In this document: positions 54,011 to 63,681 of the stretch, one piece after another
How positions within the stretch are numbered: the first letter of the stretch is position 1
Layout: each line of letters starts with the position of its first letter
Assembly: GCF_004348545.1 (NCBI RefSeq)
Contig: NZ_SMKL01000015.1
Coordinates: forward strand, 1-64,000
Reading direction: 5' to 3'
Length of the DNA: 64,000 nucleotides
Origin: Jiangella ureilytica
Lineage (GTDB): Bacteria; Actinomycetota; Actinomycetes; Jiangellales; Jiangellaceae
Position numbers and translations under genes: made by a program
The notes under the pieces: generated by a model
Database searches by the model: none
What the model was told of the DNA's origin: nothing
What the model saw: only the letters and a program-made list of their open reading frames with translations

Positions 54011-55452
54011 CCAGTGCGCCCGGGAGCGAGGCCGAGGGCGCCAAGGCCGCCCGGGTCGACCCCACTCCCGACCACTTCCGCCGGCTGCACCCGCTGACGC
54101 CCCTGCTGCGCGGCTGGGCGTTCCTGGCCGCGGCCATCGCGTTCGGCGGGCAGGATGCGCTGCGCTCGGGCGAGATGGGCCGGTTCGGGCTCACGGTGCT
54201 GGCCATCGCGATCATCGGCATGATCACCGGGCTGATGTCGTGGTGGTTCACCCGCTACGGCTTCGACGGCGGCGCGCTGCGCATCGACTCCGGGGTGCTG
54301 AACCGCCGGTCGCGCCGGGTCCGGCTGGACCGCCTGCAGGCCGTCGACATCAACCGCCCGCTGGCCGGCCGCCTGCTCGGCGTCTCGGAGCTGCGGCTCG
54401 AGGTGGCCGGCGGCGGCAAGGCCGAGGCGCCGCTGCAGTACCTCGCCGTCGACGACGCCGTCCGGCTGCGCGCCGAGCTGCTGGCCCGCGCCGCCGGCAT
54501 CGACGCCGACACCCCCGAGGCGCCGGAGCGGGTGGTCCACGAGGTGCCGCTGGACCGCCTGATCTGGTCGACGGTGCTGTCCGGCGCGTTCATCACCGGT
54601 GTGGTGTTCATCGTCGGCATCGCCATCGCGTTCCTCTTCTTCCGCGACAGCAACGTGACGTTCGGCGTGCTGTCGTCGATGGTGCCCGGCATCATCGCCA
54701 TCGGTGCGGCGCTGTGGGCGCAGCTCGGCCGCAACTTCGCCTTCGTCCTGGCCGAGTCGCCCGACGGCTACCGCATCCGCAAGGGCCTGCTCGACACCCA
54801 GCACCAGACCGTCCCGCCGGGCCGGGTGCAGGGAGTAGCCATGCGCCAGCCGTTGTTGTGGAGGGGGAAGGGCTGGGTGCGACTGGACGTGGACGTGGCG
54901 GGATACAGCGGCGAGTCGGGCGAGGACAGCCAGCGCACCTCCACACTGCTGCCGGTGGCGACCTACGACGAGGCGGCCGAGGTGCTGCGGCACGTGCTGC
55001 CCGGCACCGACCCGCTGTCGGTGCCGCTGAGCTACGCGCCACGACCGGCCCGCTGGCTGCGCCCGTTCGGCTGGAAGCGGCTGGCCTACGGCGTCGACGA
55101 GCACGTCGTCGTCGTGCGCGAGGGCGTGCTGAGCCGGGCCATCACCACCGTCCCGCACGCCAAGACGCAGAGCGTGCGGGTCGTGCAAGGACCGCTGCAA
55201 CGCCGGCTCGGCCTGGCCTCGGTGGCGGTCGACACCACCCCCGGCCCGGTCGACGCCGTCATCCGGCACCGGTACGCCGCCGAGGCCCGCACCATCGTCG
55301 AAGAGCAGGCCGAACGGGCTCGACTGGCACGCAAGGCCGATGTTCCAGAACAATGGATGGCGAGGTACCGGCAGCAGTCGGCACCCGCACCCGCAGGCGA
55401 CGCCGACGGTGACGGCCCACCGGCCGCATCGAGCGAGCGAGACCAGGAGTAG
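54007..55452 (+). CDS. PH-domain membrane protein (YdbT-like)
   Basis: Partner of the preceding protein, 481 residues with several membrane helices in pairs (about 35-75 and 185-245) and three bPH2 segments, each with the pattern [20 protein letters not shown], [18 protein letters not shown], and [20 protein letters not shown]. The GTG overlaps the upstream stop. The C-terminus is charged and disordered. Confidence 0.9.
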   Translation: MTSAPGSEAEGAKAARVDPTPDHFRRLHPLTPLLRGWAFLAAAIAFGGQDALRSGEMGRFGLTVLAIAIIGMITGLMSWWFTRYGFDGGALRIDSGVLNRRSRRVRLDRLQAVDINRPLAGRLLGVSELRLEVAGGGKAEAPLQYLAVDDAVRLRAELLARAAGIDADTPEAPERVVHEVPLDRLIWSTVLSGAFITGVVFIVGIAIAFLFFRDSNVTFGVLSSMVPGIIAIGAALWAQLGRNFAFVLAESPDGYRIRKGLLDTQHQTVPPGRVQGVAMRQPLLWRGKGWVRLDVDVAGYSGESGEDSQRTSTLLPVATYDEAAEVLRHVLPGTDPLSVPLSYAPRPARWLRPFGWKRLAYGVDEHVVVVREGVLSRAITTVPHAKTQSVRVVQGPLQRRLGLASVAVDTTPGPVDAVIRHRYAAEARTIVEEQAERARLARKADVPEQWMARYRQQSAPAPAGDADGDGPPAASSERDQE

Positions 55453-55456
55453 ACGC

Positions 55457-55927
55457 GTGTTCCGCACCATGATGAAGGGCAAGATCCACCGCGCCACCGT
55501 GACGCAGGCCGACCTCCACTATGTGGGATCGGTCACGGTCGACGAGGACCTCCTCGACGCCGCCGACCTCCTTCCCGGCGAGCAGGTCGACATCGTCGAC
55601 ATCACCAACGGCGCCCGGCTCACCACCTACGCCATCGCCGGCCCGCGCGGGTCCGGCGTCATCGGCATCAACGGCGCCGCCGCCCGGCTGGTCCAGCCCG
55701 GCGACCTCGTCATCCTCATCAGCTACGCGCTGGTCGACGACGCCGAGGCGCGCCGCCTGCGGCCGCGGGTGGTGCACGTCGACTCCGCCAACCGCATCGT
55801 CGGCACCGGCCACGACGCCGCCGAGCCGGTCCCGGGCGACCCCGCCCTGTTGCGCGGCGACACGGCCACATCGGAGACCGACGTCGAACCTCGCGGTCGT
55901 CGGCTGCCAACCGTCGCCGCCGGCTGA
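55457..55927 (+). CDS. panD: aspartate 1-decarboxylase
   Basis: Makes beta-alanine for pantothenate, a pyruvoyl enzyme. The self-cleavage site G24-S25 is in [14 protein letters not shown], with K9, H11 and Y22 conserved and [12 protein letters not shown] near 74. 156 residues, slightly longer than usual because of an acidic C-terminal tail. The GTG at 55457 gives the family start [14 protein letters not shown]. panC and panB are not in the window. Confidence 0.95.
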   Translation: MFRTMMKGKIHRATVTQADLHYVGSVTVDEDLLDAADLLPGEQVDIVDITNGARLTTYAIAGPRGSGVIGINGAAARLVQPGDLVILISYALVDDAEARRLRPRVVHVDSANRIVGTGHDAAEPVPGDPALLRGDTATSETDVEPRGRRLPTVAAG

Positions 55928-55974
55928 CGCGCCGGTCGCCCCGGGGGTGCCGCACGCGCCCGCGCGACGCGAGG

Positions 55975-55980
55975 CATGAT
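55975..55980 (+). promoter_or_regulatory. -10 box for a leaderless peptidase gene
   Basis: CATGAT lies six bases before the GTG at 55987 and no ribosome site is visible. Confidence 0.45.
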
Positions 55981-55986
55981 GGGCCG

Positions 55987-57672
55987 GTGCCCCACCACGA
56001 CGCCGACACCCCCCGCGCCATCGCCGACCGCTACGTCGAGACCATCGCCGACCTGGACCCGATCGTCGGCACGGCGCTGGGCATCAGGCCCGGCGCCGAC
56101 GCGATGCCCGACCTGTCGCCCGAGGGCCAGGGGGCCGTGGCCTCGGCAGCCCGGGCCACGCTGGCCGAGCTCGACGCCGCCGAGGCGGCCGCCGCGGGCA
56201 ACGGCGGTCTGCCGGCGCAGGAGCGACGGGCCGCCCGGCTGCTCCGTGAGCGGCTGACGGCGTCGCTGGCGGTGCACGACGCCGGTGAGGGGCTGCGCGA
56301 GCTCAGCAACATCCTCACCCCGGTGCAGTCGCTGCGGGCGATCTTCCAGATCATGCCGACCGAGACCGACGACGACTGGGCGGTCGTCGGGCGCCGGCTG
56401 CGCAACGTGCCCGGTGCCGCGCAGGGGTTCCGGGCCGCGCTCGAGGAGGGCGACCGGCAGGGGCAGTACGCCGCGCCGCGCCAGGTCGACGCCGTCGTCG
56501 AGCAGCTCGGCACCTGGCTGTCGTCGGACTGGTACACCGCGTTCGCCGGCCGGGGCCCAGAGGCGCAGCGCGCCGAGCTGACCGAGGCGGCCGCCGCGGC
56601 CACCGCCGGGGTGGCGGAGCTGCGCGACTATCTGGCCACGACCTACCGCCCGGCCAGCGAGGGCACGCCCGACGGCGTCGGGCGCGAGCGGTACGCGCTG
56701 CTGGCCCGCCGCTGGACCGGCGCCGACCTCGACCTCGAGGACGCCTACGCCTACGGCTGGTCCGAGTTCCACCGCATCGGCGACGAGATGAAGCGGGCCG
56801 CCGACGCCGTCCTGCCCGGCCACACGCCGCTGGCCGTCATGCGCCACCTCGACGAGCACGGCGAGGCGATCGAGGGCGTCGACGAGATCCGCGACTGGCT
56901 GCAGAACCTCATGAACGAGGCGATGACCGACCTCGACGGTACCCACGTCGACCTCGCGGAGCCGATCCGGCACGTCGAGGCGATGATCGCGCCGCCGGGC
57001 AGCGCCGCCGCGCCGTACTACACCCGTCCGTCGCTCGACTTCAGCCGGCCCGGCCGCACCTGGCTGCCGACGCTCGGCGAGACCCGGTTCCCGGTGTGGG
57101 GGCTGGTCAGCACCTGGTACCACGAGGGCGTCCCGGGCCACCACCTGCAGCTGGCCCAGTGGGTGCACGTGGCCGACCAGCTGTCGCGCTACCAGGTCAG
57201 CCTCGGCTCGGTGAGCGCGACCACCGAGGGCTGGGCGCTCTACGCCGAGCGGCTCATGGACGAGCTGGGCTACCTCACCGACCCGGCCTACCGGCTGGGC
57301 TACCTCGACGCGCAGATCATGCGGGCCATCCGGATCATCATCGACATCGGCATGCACCTGCGCCTGCGCATCCCCGGCGACGAGACGTTCCACCCCGGCG
57401 AGGTGTGGACGCCGGAGCTGGCCCGCGAGTTCTTCGGCGCGTTCAACGGCCGCGACCCCGCCTTCCTCGACTCCGAGATCATCCGCTACCTGGGCGTGCC
57501 CGGCCAGGCCATCAGCTACAAGCTGGGCGAGCGAGCCTGGCTGGCCGGCCGCGACGCCGCGCGGGCGAACCAGGGCGCCGGCTTCGACCTCAAGGCCTGG
57601 CACATGGCCGCGCTCTCGATGGGATCGCTCGGTCTCGACGACCTCACCGACGAGCTGGCCCGGCTGCCGTGA
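55987..57672 (+). CDS. DUF885 family metallopeptidase-like protein
   Basis: 561-residue cytoplasmic protein of the DUF885 family, related to M3/M32-type peptidases. The zinc-site pattern YHEGVPGHHLQ near residue 378 and the Glu in TTEGWALYAERLMDELG near 413 are both present, as is the final LGERAWLAGRDAA. There is no signal peptide. Probable peptide hydrolysis; the substrate is unknown. Confidence 0.9.
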   Translation: MPHHDADTPRAIADRYVETIADLDPIVGTALGIRPGADAMPDLSPEGQGAVASAARATLAELDAAEAAAAGNGGLPAQERRAARLLRERLTASLAVHDAGEGLRELSNILTPVQSLRAIFQIMPTETDDDWAVVGRRLRNVPGAAQGFRAALEEGDRQGQYAAPRQVDAVVEQLGTWLSSDWYTAFAGRGPEAQRAELTEAAAAATAGVAELRDYLATTYRPASEGTPDGVGRERYALLARRWTGADLDLEDAYAYGWSEFHRIGDEMKRAADAVLPGHTPLAVMRHLDEHGEAIEGVDEIRDWLQNLMNEAMTDLDGTHVDLAEPIRHVEAMIAPPGSAAAPYYTRPSLDFSRPGRTWLPTLGETRFPVWGLVSTWYHEGVPGHHLQLAQWVHVADQLSRYQVSLGSVSATTEGWALYAERLMDELGYLTDPAYRLGYLDAQIMRAIRIIIDIGMHLRLRIPGDETFHPGEVWTPELAREFFGAFNGRDPAFLDSEIIRYLGVPGQAISYKLGERAWLAGRDAARANQGAGFDLKAWHMAALSMGSLGLDDLTDELARLP

Positions 57673-57684
57673 CGGGCTGACGCC

Positions 57685-58050
57685 ATGGTTGCCGTCGTCG
57701 ACTGGGCCGTCATCGTCGCCTCGCTGGCCTACGCCGCGTGGGCGCTGGTGGCGGTCGTCCGCAACCAGGCGCCGCGCGAGCCGTACGTCATCGGCGCCGG
57801 CGTGGTGGAGCTGCTGATCCTGCTCCAGGTGGTGGTGGCGATCGTCCTCATGATCGGCGACGGTGCCCCCGACGAGACCGCGACGTTCATCGGCTACCTG
57901 CTGATGAACCTGATCATCGTGCCGCTCGGGCTGTTCTGGGCGCTGGCGGAGAAGTCGCGCTGGGGCACGTCGGTGCTCGTGGTCGCCGCGCTGGTGGTGC
58001 CGGTGCTGGTGGTGCGCATGCAGCAGATCTGGGACGCGGGCGCCGCATGA
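57685..58050 (+). CDS. small membrane protein, four helices
   Basis: 121 residues and nearly all membrane: VDWAVIVASLAYAAWALVAV, a second near 35-57 and two more to 112. It follows the peptidase gene by 12 bases and overlaps the next gene as ATGA. I recall it only as a hypothetical actinobacterial family. The two membrane genes look like one unit. Confidence 0.75.
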   Translation: MVAVVDWAVIVASLAYAAWALVAVVRNQAPREPYVIGAGVVELLILLQVVVAIVLMIGDGAPDETATFIGYLLMNLIIVPLGLFWALAEKSRWGTSVLVVAALVVPVLVVRMQQIWDAGAA

Positions 58051-58475
58051 GCGAGGCGCCCCGGCGGTCCAGCGGGCCGGGCCGGCTGCTCATCGCCGTC
58101 TACGCGGTGTTCGCGCTGTCGGCGACGGCCCGGGCCGCGGTGCAGATCGCGACCCGCTTCGACGAGGCGCCGCTGGCGTACCTGCTGTCGGCGTTCGCCG
58201 CCCTGGTGTACGTGGTCGCGACGGTGGCGCTGGCCCGGCCCGGCGCGACGTCCCGCCGGGTGGCGCTGGCCGCCGTCACCGTCGAGCTGATCGGCGTGCT
58301 GACCGTCGGCACCGTCACGGCGTTCGACCCCGGCGACTTCCCGGACGACACCGTGTGGTCGCTGTACGGGCGCGGCTACGGGTTCGTGCCGCTGGTGCTC
58401 CCGGTGCTCGGCCTGCTCTGGCTGCGCCGGACCCGTTCTGCCGAGCCGGACGTCAGCGAACCGCCGCGGCGGTGA
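58047..58475 (+). CDS. small membrane protein, four helices
   Basis: 142 residues with four predicted helices (about 15-35, 45-63, 70-92, 110-130) and a charged tail. Translationally coupled to the preceding membrane protein. Short polar loop AFDPGDFPDDTVWSLYG may be outside. Function is unknown. The end overlaps the convergent MFS gene by 23 bases. Confidence 0.75.
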   Translation: MSEAPRRSSGPGRLLIAVYAVFALSATARAAVQIATRFDEAPLAYLLSAFAALVYVVATVALARPGATSRRVALAAVTVELIGVLTVGTVTAFDPGDFPDDTVWSLYGRGYGFVPLVLPVLGLLWLRRTRSAEPDVSEPPRR

Positions 58476-59643
58476 GCCGATCCGGATCGGACAACCGCAG
58501 GCGCGAGGTGAGCAGGGCGGTGACGGCGATCGACAGCGCCGCCATCGTGGCCATGGCCAGCCCGACGGGCAGGACCTGCGCGACCAGACCGGCCAGCGTC
58601 GCGCCGGCCGCCTGCATCGCCTTCATGCCGGAGGCGTGCAGCCCCAGGGCCTGACCCCGTACCTCCTTGCCGGTCAGGGCGATCAGCCGCTCCTGCAGCA
58701 GCAGCGTCGACATGAAGCCGACGGACGCGACGGCGGCCGCGCCGGCGGCGACCGTCAGGTCCAGCGGGAACACGAACAGCAGGTACGGCACGGCGAGGGC
58801 GAAGCGCAGCGGCGTGATGTAGCGCTGCCGAGCCGCCGGCGACAGCAGCCGCCCGGCGGCCAGGTCGCCGAGCAGCATGCCCAGGGCGGCCGCGACGAAG
58901 AGGACGGCGGCGGCGTGCGGCGCGTAGGGGACGAACAGCGCCTCACAGCCCACGACCAGGCCGTTGGGCACCCACATCGCGAGGTAGACCGCCCGGCGGG
59001 CCGGCGACGAGAGCAGGCTCCGGTTGACCCTCCAGGTGATGGCGAGGGACGGACGGCCAGAGCCGCGGGCCGGCCGGGCGCTCAGCCCCAGCCGGACGAC
59101 CAGCAGCGAGCCGGCGGCCAGCGCCGCTCCCACGAGCAGCGCCGTCCTGGGCGGCACCACGGCGAGCAGGGCGCCGCCCAGCGCGAAGCCCGCCACCTGC
59201 ATCGCGCCGACCGACATGTTGAGCACCGACCGGCCCAGCACGTACCCCTCGGGCGGCAGGATCTCGTCGAGGAGCCCGTACAGCACCCCCGATCCGATCG
59301 ACGCCGTCAGGCCGAGCCCGAGGATCACCGCGAACATCGCCGCCAGCGGCAGGCCCGGAGCCGCCAGCACGAGGCAGCCCACCGTGGTGGCGAGCGCCAC
59401 CAGCGTCATCGCCGGCCGCGGCGGGACCCGGTCGGTCACCGAGAGCAGCGTGGTGGCGCCGACCACCGCGGCGAACGACGGCCCGAACATGCTCAGCGCC
59501 GACAGCAGCGGCGACTCCGTCTGGGCGTATACCAGCGTGGCGAGGGTGAGTCCGGTCAGCGTCGTCGCGGCGACCTGCGCGCACGACGCGAGGAACAGCG
59601 GAGCGAACTCCGGCGTGCCGAACAGTTCTCGGTAGGTGCGCAT
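58453..59643 (-). CDS. MFS transporter
   Basis: Membrane transporter of 396 residues with twelve predicted helices; probable drug or metabolite exporter. SVTDRVPPRPAM near residue 68 stands at the place of the MFS loop motif. The divergent winged-helix regulator next door suggests it is regulated by the compound it exports. No close subfamily can be named. Confidence 0.88.
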   Translation of the reverse strand: MRTYRELFGTPEFAPLFLASCAQVAATTLTGLTLATLVYAQTESPLLSALSMFGPSFAAVVGATTLLSVTDRVPPRPAMTLVALATTVGCLVLAAPGLPLAAMFAVILGLGLTASIGSGVLYGLLDEILPPEGYVLGRSVLNMSVGAMQVAGFALGGALLAVVPPRTALLVGAALAAGSLLVVRLGLSARPARGSGRPSLAITWRVNRSLLSSPARRAVYLAMWVPNGLVVGCEALFVPYAPHAAAVLFVAAALGMLLGDLAAGRLLSPAARQRYITPLRFALAVPYLLFVFPLDLTVAAGAAAVASVGFMSTLLLQERLIALTGKEVRGQALGLHASGMKAMQAAGATLAGLVAQVLPVGLAMATMAALSIAVTALLTSRLRLSDPDRLTAAAVR

Positions 59644-59677
59644 GGCGGCAGTCTGGGCACGGCCGTTCGAGGGTCGC

Positions 59678-59683
59678 TAGAGT
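59678..59683 (+). promoter_or_regulatory. -10 box for the winged-helix regulator
   Basis: TAGAGT lies 18 bases before the ATG, leaving a very short leader with a GGAGG ribosome site. Confidence 0.45.
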
Positions 59684-59701
59684 TTCGGGTGGAGGCGAAA
59701 C

Positions 59702-60667
59702 ATGGGCATCTGGCTGATCGACGCCGACGTCCTCGCCGGCGGCCGGTTCCGGGTGTCGGCACTGGCCGAGACCATCGCCGCCATCCGGGTCCTGACGGGG
59801 GAGCGGCCCAACCGCCCGGGCCAGCTGGTCCGCCCGGCCCAGTCGCGGGCGGCGTTCCAGGCCCGGATGGCCGCCGACCCCGTGGGCCGGGCGTTCGTGC
59901 GGGACGCGCTGCTGCCCACCTGGCTGGCCGACTTCCTCTGCGCGCCGCCACTCGACGACGAGCCCACGTTCGACGACGAGCTGCGGCGCATCCGCGCGAC
60001 CCCGGCCGCCGCGCTGCGGGCCGACCTGGACGGCGACGACCCGGTGCTGGACGTGCCGGACCTGCCGGACCGCATCGCCGCCGTGCTCGACTGGGTGTGG
60101 ACCGAGACGATCGAGCCGGACTGGCAGCGCCGGGAGCGGGCGTTCGAGGCCGACGCCATCGCGCGGACCCGCCGACTCAGCACCAGCGGCTGGGCGTCGG
60201 CACTGGACGACATGCGGCCGGGTATGCGCTGGCTCGGCGAGGGCCGGCTGCGGATCAATGCCTACGACTACCCTCCGCACGACCTGCATCAGGGGCAACT
60301 GTTGTTCATCCCGGTCACCGGGGCCCGCGGCTGGGTCGGCTGGCGCCGTCCGCACCGCTACTCGATCGTCTATCCGTGCGCCGGGCTGCTGGCCGAGGGC
60401 CGCTCGACCACGTCCGGCGCCCTCGCCCGGCTGATCGGGCCGGTCCGGGCGACGCTGCTGAGCCTGCTCGACGACCCGATGAGCACGACTCAGCTGGTCG
60501 CGGTGACCGGGTTCGCGCTCGGCTCCGTCGGCGGCCACCTCAAGGTGCTGCTGGACGCCCAGCTGGTCCGGCGCCGCCGGGCCGGTCGCTCCGTCCTCTA
60601 TTACCGCACGGCCGACGGCGACCGCCTGGTCCGCGCCACCGCCGACGGCGTCAGCGGACGACCTTGA
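59702..60667 (+). CDS. winged-helix (ArsR-like) regulator with DUF5937-type domain
   Basis: 321 residues. The N-terminal 230 or so match a DUF5937-like domain found only ahead of ArsR-type helices (IDADVLAGGRFRVSALAE at the start, WDHQGQLLFIPV-like pattern HDLHQGQLLFIPV near 197). The C-terminal 80 residues form the winged helix (STTQLVAVTGFALGSVGGHLK, RRRRAGRSVLYYRT). It diverges from the MFS gene, a frequent pairing. Confidence 0.87.
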   Translation: MGIWLIDADVLAGGRFRVSALAETIAAIRVLTGERPNRPGQLVRPAQSRAAFQARMAADPVGRAFVRDALLPTWLADFLCAPPLDDEPTFDDELRRIRATPAAALRADLDGDDPVLDVPDLPDRIAAVLDWVWTETIEPDWQRRERAFEADAIARTRRLSTSGWASALDDMRPGMRWLGEGRLRINAYDYPPHDLHQGQLLFIPVTGARGWVGWRRPHRYSIVYPCAGLLAEGRSTTSGALARLIGPVRATLLSLLDDPMSTTQLVAVTGFALGSVGGHLKVLLDAQLVRRRRAGRSVLYYRTADGDRLVRATADGVSGRP

Positions 60668-61331
60668 TGCTGAACCGGGCCGTGCCCAGCGCGCCCATCA
60701 GCCGCAGCCAGATCGGCAGGTACATCTCGACGCCGCGCGAGCTGCCGATGTCGCCGAGGTCGATGACGTCGGTATGTCCGAAGCTGGTGAGGACCTCGGT
60801 GACCAGCGCCTTCGCGTCCGCGTCGTCGCCGCACACGAAGATCGAGTGGTCGCCGCCGGCCAGCATCGCCGGGTGCGCCATGAGCGCGGCGTTGACGGTG
60901 TTCAGCGTCTTGACCACGCGGGCGCCCGGGAACGCGCGCTGGATCTGCTCACCGAGGGAGTCGTCGTCCTTGACGAACATCGTGGGCGGGCCGCCGGGTG
61001 CGAACACCAGCGGGTTGGAGATGTCGATCAGCACCTTGCCGTCGAGGTGCTCCGCGCCGGCGGCCTCGAGCACCCGCAGCGACACGGCGCCGGGCGTGGC
61101 GTTGACCACGAGCTCGCCGGCGGCCGCGGCCTCGGCGTACGTGGCCAGGCGGACGTCGGGGTGCTGGTCGTGCCAGGCCGGGAACGGCGGGTTGCCGAGC
61201 TGGTCGGGCTCGGTGCGGATCATCGTGGCGACGGGGTCCCTGGTGCCGACGTGCACCTCGTGGCCGAGCTCGTCGAACCGGCCGGCGATCGCCTGGCCGA
61301 CCATGCCGGTGCCGAGTACCGCTACGCGCAT
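60651..61331 (-). CDS. F420/NADP oxidoreductase-like protein
   Basis: 226-residue Rossmann protein resembling F420H2:NADP reductase (NpdG) and related NADP-binding proteins. The dinucleotide loop VLGTGMVGQAIAGRF begins at residue 5, with the NADP-selecting GTRDP at 29-33, and KTLNTVNAALM near 142. The end overlaps the regulator gene by 17 bases. F420 use is suggested by family, not proved. Confidence 0.85.
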   Translation of the reverse strand: MRVAVLGTGMVGQAIAGRFDELGHEVHVGTRDPVATMIRTEPDQLGNPPFPAWHDQHPDVRLATYAEAAAAGELVVNATPGAVSLRVLEAAGAEHLDGKVLIDISNPLVFAPGGPPTMFVKDDDSLGEQIQRAFPGARVVKTLNTVNAALMAHPAMLAGGDHSIFVCGDDADAKALVTEVLTSFGHTDVIDLGDIGSSRGVEMYLPIWLRLMGALGTARFSIKVVR

Positions 61332-61390
61332 GAGCATCCTCCCGTGGGTCCACCATGCTCGACGACGCAACGCTGCTCGAGGTTCCGAGC

Positions 61391-61396
61391 TAGCCT
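61391..61396 (+). promoter_or_regulatory. -10 box for the leaderless two-component operon
   Basis: TAGCCT lies seven bases before the GTG of the sensor kinase, without a ribosome site. Confidence 0.5.
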
Positions 61397-61403
61397 GCTC
61401 CCC

Positions 61404-62582
61404 GTGAGGCGCAGGGACCGGCTGTACGCATGGGTGCGCCGGCATCCCGTCGTGCCGGACGCCGTCATCGCGCTCGGGTTGCTGCTCACGCTGGTGCTGT
61501 TCTCGGCGGCCGCCTTCGACCCCGGCTGGGCACACTTCGTCCTCGGCGCCGTCATGTGCGCGGCACTGGTGTTCCGGCGGGTGCGGCCGATCGAGGCGTT
61601 CGGCGTGCTGGTCGCGTCCGGCCTGGTCCAGTGGGCCACCGGGCTGGAGCTGGCGCCGTACGACCTCGCGCTGCTCATCGGGCTCTACTCCGTCAGCGCG
61701 TACGGCCCGCGGTGGGCCAGCCGGGCCGGTCTCGCGGCCGGGTTCCTCGGCGTCGCGCTGGGCACCGTGCGCTACGTCCCGGCCGACGAGAACTCCCAGA
61801 CGTTCGTGGCCAGTGGCCTCGCGCTGGCCGCCTTCGTCGTCGGCGCCTGGGCCATGGGCGACGTGCGCCGGGTCCGGCAGGCCTACGTGGCCGAGCTGGT
61901 CGAGCGGGCGCACCAGGCCGAGCGCGAACGCGACCAGCGGGCGCAGCTGGCGGCCGCCGAGGAGCGGGCCCGCATCGCGCGCGAGATGCACGACGTCGTG
62001 GCGCACAACCTCTCCGTCATCGTCGTGCAGGCCGACGGCGGCCGGTACGCCGGCGACCAGGACCCGCAGGCCGCCCTCGACGCGCTGAAGACCATCGGCG
62101 ACACCGGCCGCGGCGCGCTCGCCGAGATGCGCCGGCTGCTCGGGGTGCTGCGGGCCACCGACGACGGCGACGGCGGCGCGGTCCGCCCGCAGCCCGGGCT
62201 GGGCAGCCTGCCGGAGCTGGTCACGTCGGTGCGGCAGGCCGGACTGCCGGTCGAGCTCGATGTCACCGGGGCGCCGCGGCCGCTGCGGCCGGGGCCCTCG
62301 CTGGCGGTGTACCGGGTGATCCAGGAGGCGCTGACCAACGCGCTCAAGCACGCCGGGCCGGCCGCGCGGGCGCGGGTGGCGCTGGTCTTCGCCGCCGACC
62401 GGCTGACCGCCCGGGTGAGCGACGACGGGCGGGGAGCCGCCGCCGTCGACGACGGACTGGGGCAGGGGCTCGCGGGCATGCGCGAGCGGATGACGATGTA
62501 CGGCGGCACGGTGACGGCGGGGCCGGCGACCGGTGGTGGCTGGCGGGTCGACCTCGACCTGCCGTACGGCGAAGGGGCGTGA
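61404..62582 (+). CDS. sensor histidine kinase (NarX/DesK-like)
   Basis: 392 residues. The N-terminal sensor has about four to five membrane helices (residues 18-155) with little outside the membrane. The HisKA_3 dimerisation helix carries phospho-acceptor H196 in REMHDVVAHNLSVI, and the ATPase domain has EALTNALKHAG near 306 and the DDGRG and GQGLAGMRERM boxes. It overlaps the response regulator gene as GTGA. Confidence 0.93.
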   Translation: MRRRDRLYAWVRRHPVVPDAVIALGLLLTLVLFSAAAFDPGWAHFVLGAVMCAALVFRRVRPIEAFGVLVASGLVQWATGLELAPYDLALLIGLYSVSAYGPRWASRAGLAAGFLGVALGTVRYVPADENSQTFVASGLALAAFVVGAWAMGDVRRVRQAYVAELVERAHQAERERDQRAQLAAAEERARIAREMHDVVAHNLSVIVVQADGGRYAGDQDPQAALDALKTIGDTGRGALAEMRRLLGVLRATDDGDGGAVRPQPGLGSLPELVTSVRQAGLPVELDVTGAPRPLRPGPSLAVYRVIQEALTNALKHAGPAARARVALVFAADRLTARVSDDGRGAAAVDDGLGQGLAGMRERMTMYGGTVTAGPATGGGWRVDLDLPYGEGA

Positions 62583-63253
62583 GCGTGCAGCCGGTCAAGG
62601 TCTTCCTGGTGGACGACCAGCAGCTGGTCCGGGCCGGGTTCCGGATGGTCATCGACTCCCAGCCCGACCTCGAGGTGGTCGGCGAGGCCGGCGACGGCGA
62701 CGCCGCGCTGCACGCGCTGACCGTCACCGCGGCCGACGTCGTGCTCATGGACGTTCGCATGCCGGTGCTCGACGGCGTCGAGGCCACCCGGCGGCTGCGC
62801 TCGCGCGATGACGCGCCGAAGGTGATCGTGCTGACCACGTTCGACCTCGACGAGTACGCGTTCGCCGCCATCAAGGCCGGCGCCAGCGGATTCCTGCTCA
62901 AGGACGCCCCGCCGCCGATGCTGCTCGACGCCGTCCGCGCCGTGCACTCCGGTGACGCCGTCGTCGCCCCCAGCACCACGAAGCGGCTGCTGGAGCGGTT
63001 CGCCGGTCACCTGCCCGAGGACGCGACGCCGCCCGACGCCGTCTGGTCCGGCCTCACCCAGCGCGAGCACGAGATCGTCCGCGAGGTCGTGCGCGGCCGC
63101 TCGAACGCCGAGATCGCCGCGGCCCTCTTCGTCACCGAGGCGACGGTGAAGACGCACATCGGCCGCGTGCTGGCGAAGGTCGGCCTGCGCGACCGCGTGC
63201 AGCTGGTGGTGCTGGCCTACGAGACCGGGCTGGTGCGGCCGGGCACCACCTGA
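62579..63253 (+). CDS. LuxR/NarL-type response regulator
   Basis: 224 residues. The receiver has acidic D12/D13, phospho-acceptor D58 in VLMDVRMP and the Lys in FLLKDAPP near 108. The C-terminal LuxR helix-turn-helix is LTQREHEIVREVVRGRSNAE through EATVKTHIGRVLAKVGLRDR. It is partnered by the kinase upstream. Targets are unknown. Confidence 0.94.
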   Translation: MSVQPVKVFLVDDQQLVRAGFRMVIDSQPDLEVVGEAGDGDAALHALTVTAADVVLMDVRMPVLDGVEATRRLRSRDDAPKVIVLTTFDLDEYAFAAIKAGASGFLLKDAPPPMLLDAVRAVHSGDAVVAPSTTKRLLERFAGHLPEDATPPDAVWSGLTQREHEIVREVVRGRSNAEIAAALFVTEATVKTHIGRVLAKVGLRDRVQLVVLAYETGLVRPGTT

Positions 63254-63263
63254 GCCCCGGCAC

Positions 63264-63269
63264 TACGCT
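63264..63269 (+). promoter_or_regulatory. -10 box for a leaderless glyoxalase gene
   Basis: TACGCT lies seven bases before the ATG at 63277 with no ribosome site. Confidence 0.45.
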
Positions 63270-63276
63270 GCCGCGC

Positions 63277-63681
63277 ATGCGCATGCTCCATCTCGGCCTG
63301 CGGGTCACCGACCTGGGCCGCTCGCTCGCCTTCTACACCGCTCTCGGCTATGCCGAGCGCGGCCGCGTCCCCGAGACCCCGTTCGGCAGCCTGACCATGC
63401 TGCAGCTGCCCGACGACCCGTTCGTCAGCCTCGAGCTCGTGCACGACCCGGACCGCCCGGTGACCGACACCGGCGCCGTCAACCACCTGGTCGTCCAGAC
63501 GAACGACCTCGCGGCCCTGGTCGCCGGTCTCGCGGACAGGGGCGTCACCGCCGAGCCGCCGTACGATCACGGCGAGGGCATGTGGACGACCTGGCTGACC
63601 GACCCCGACGGCTACCGGATCGAGCTCGTTCAGTGGCCGCCGGGGCACCCGGCCGGCATGACCGCCGCCGACTTCAGCTGA
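63277..63681 (+). CDS. VOC-family glyoxalase-like protein
   Basis: 134 residues, one complete VOC unit. MRMLHLGLRVTDLGRSLAFY supplies the first metal His and the tail RIELVQWPPGHP the last Glu, with LELVHD and NHLVVQTND between. It fits a lactoylglutathione-lyase-like enzyme. Unlike the dead copy at 18.5 kb this one is intact. It converges on and overlaps the MFS gene by 8 bases. Confidence 0.88.
   Translation: MRMLHLGLRVTDLGRSLAFYTALGYAERGRVPETPFGSLTMLQLPDDPFVSLELVHDPDRPVTDTGAVNHLVVQTNDLAALVAGLADRGVTAEPPYDHGEGMWTTWLTDPDGYRIELVQWPPGHPAGMTAADFS

Noticed and set aside
58636-61407. A 923-codon open frame on the plus strand across the MFS gene and its neighbours
   Set aside because: It is antisense or out of frame to genes with clear domains. 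Its translation is a low-complexity Arg/Gly/Gln mix, which high-GC DNA produces freely.
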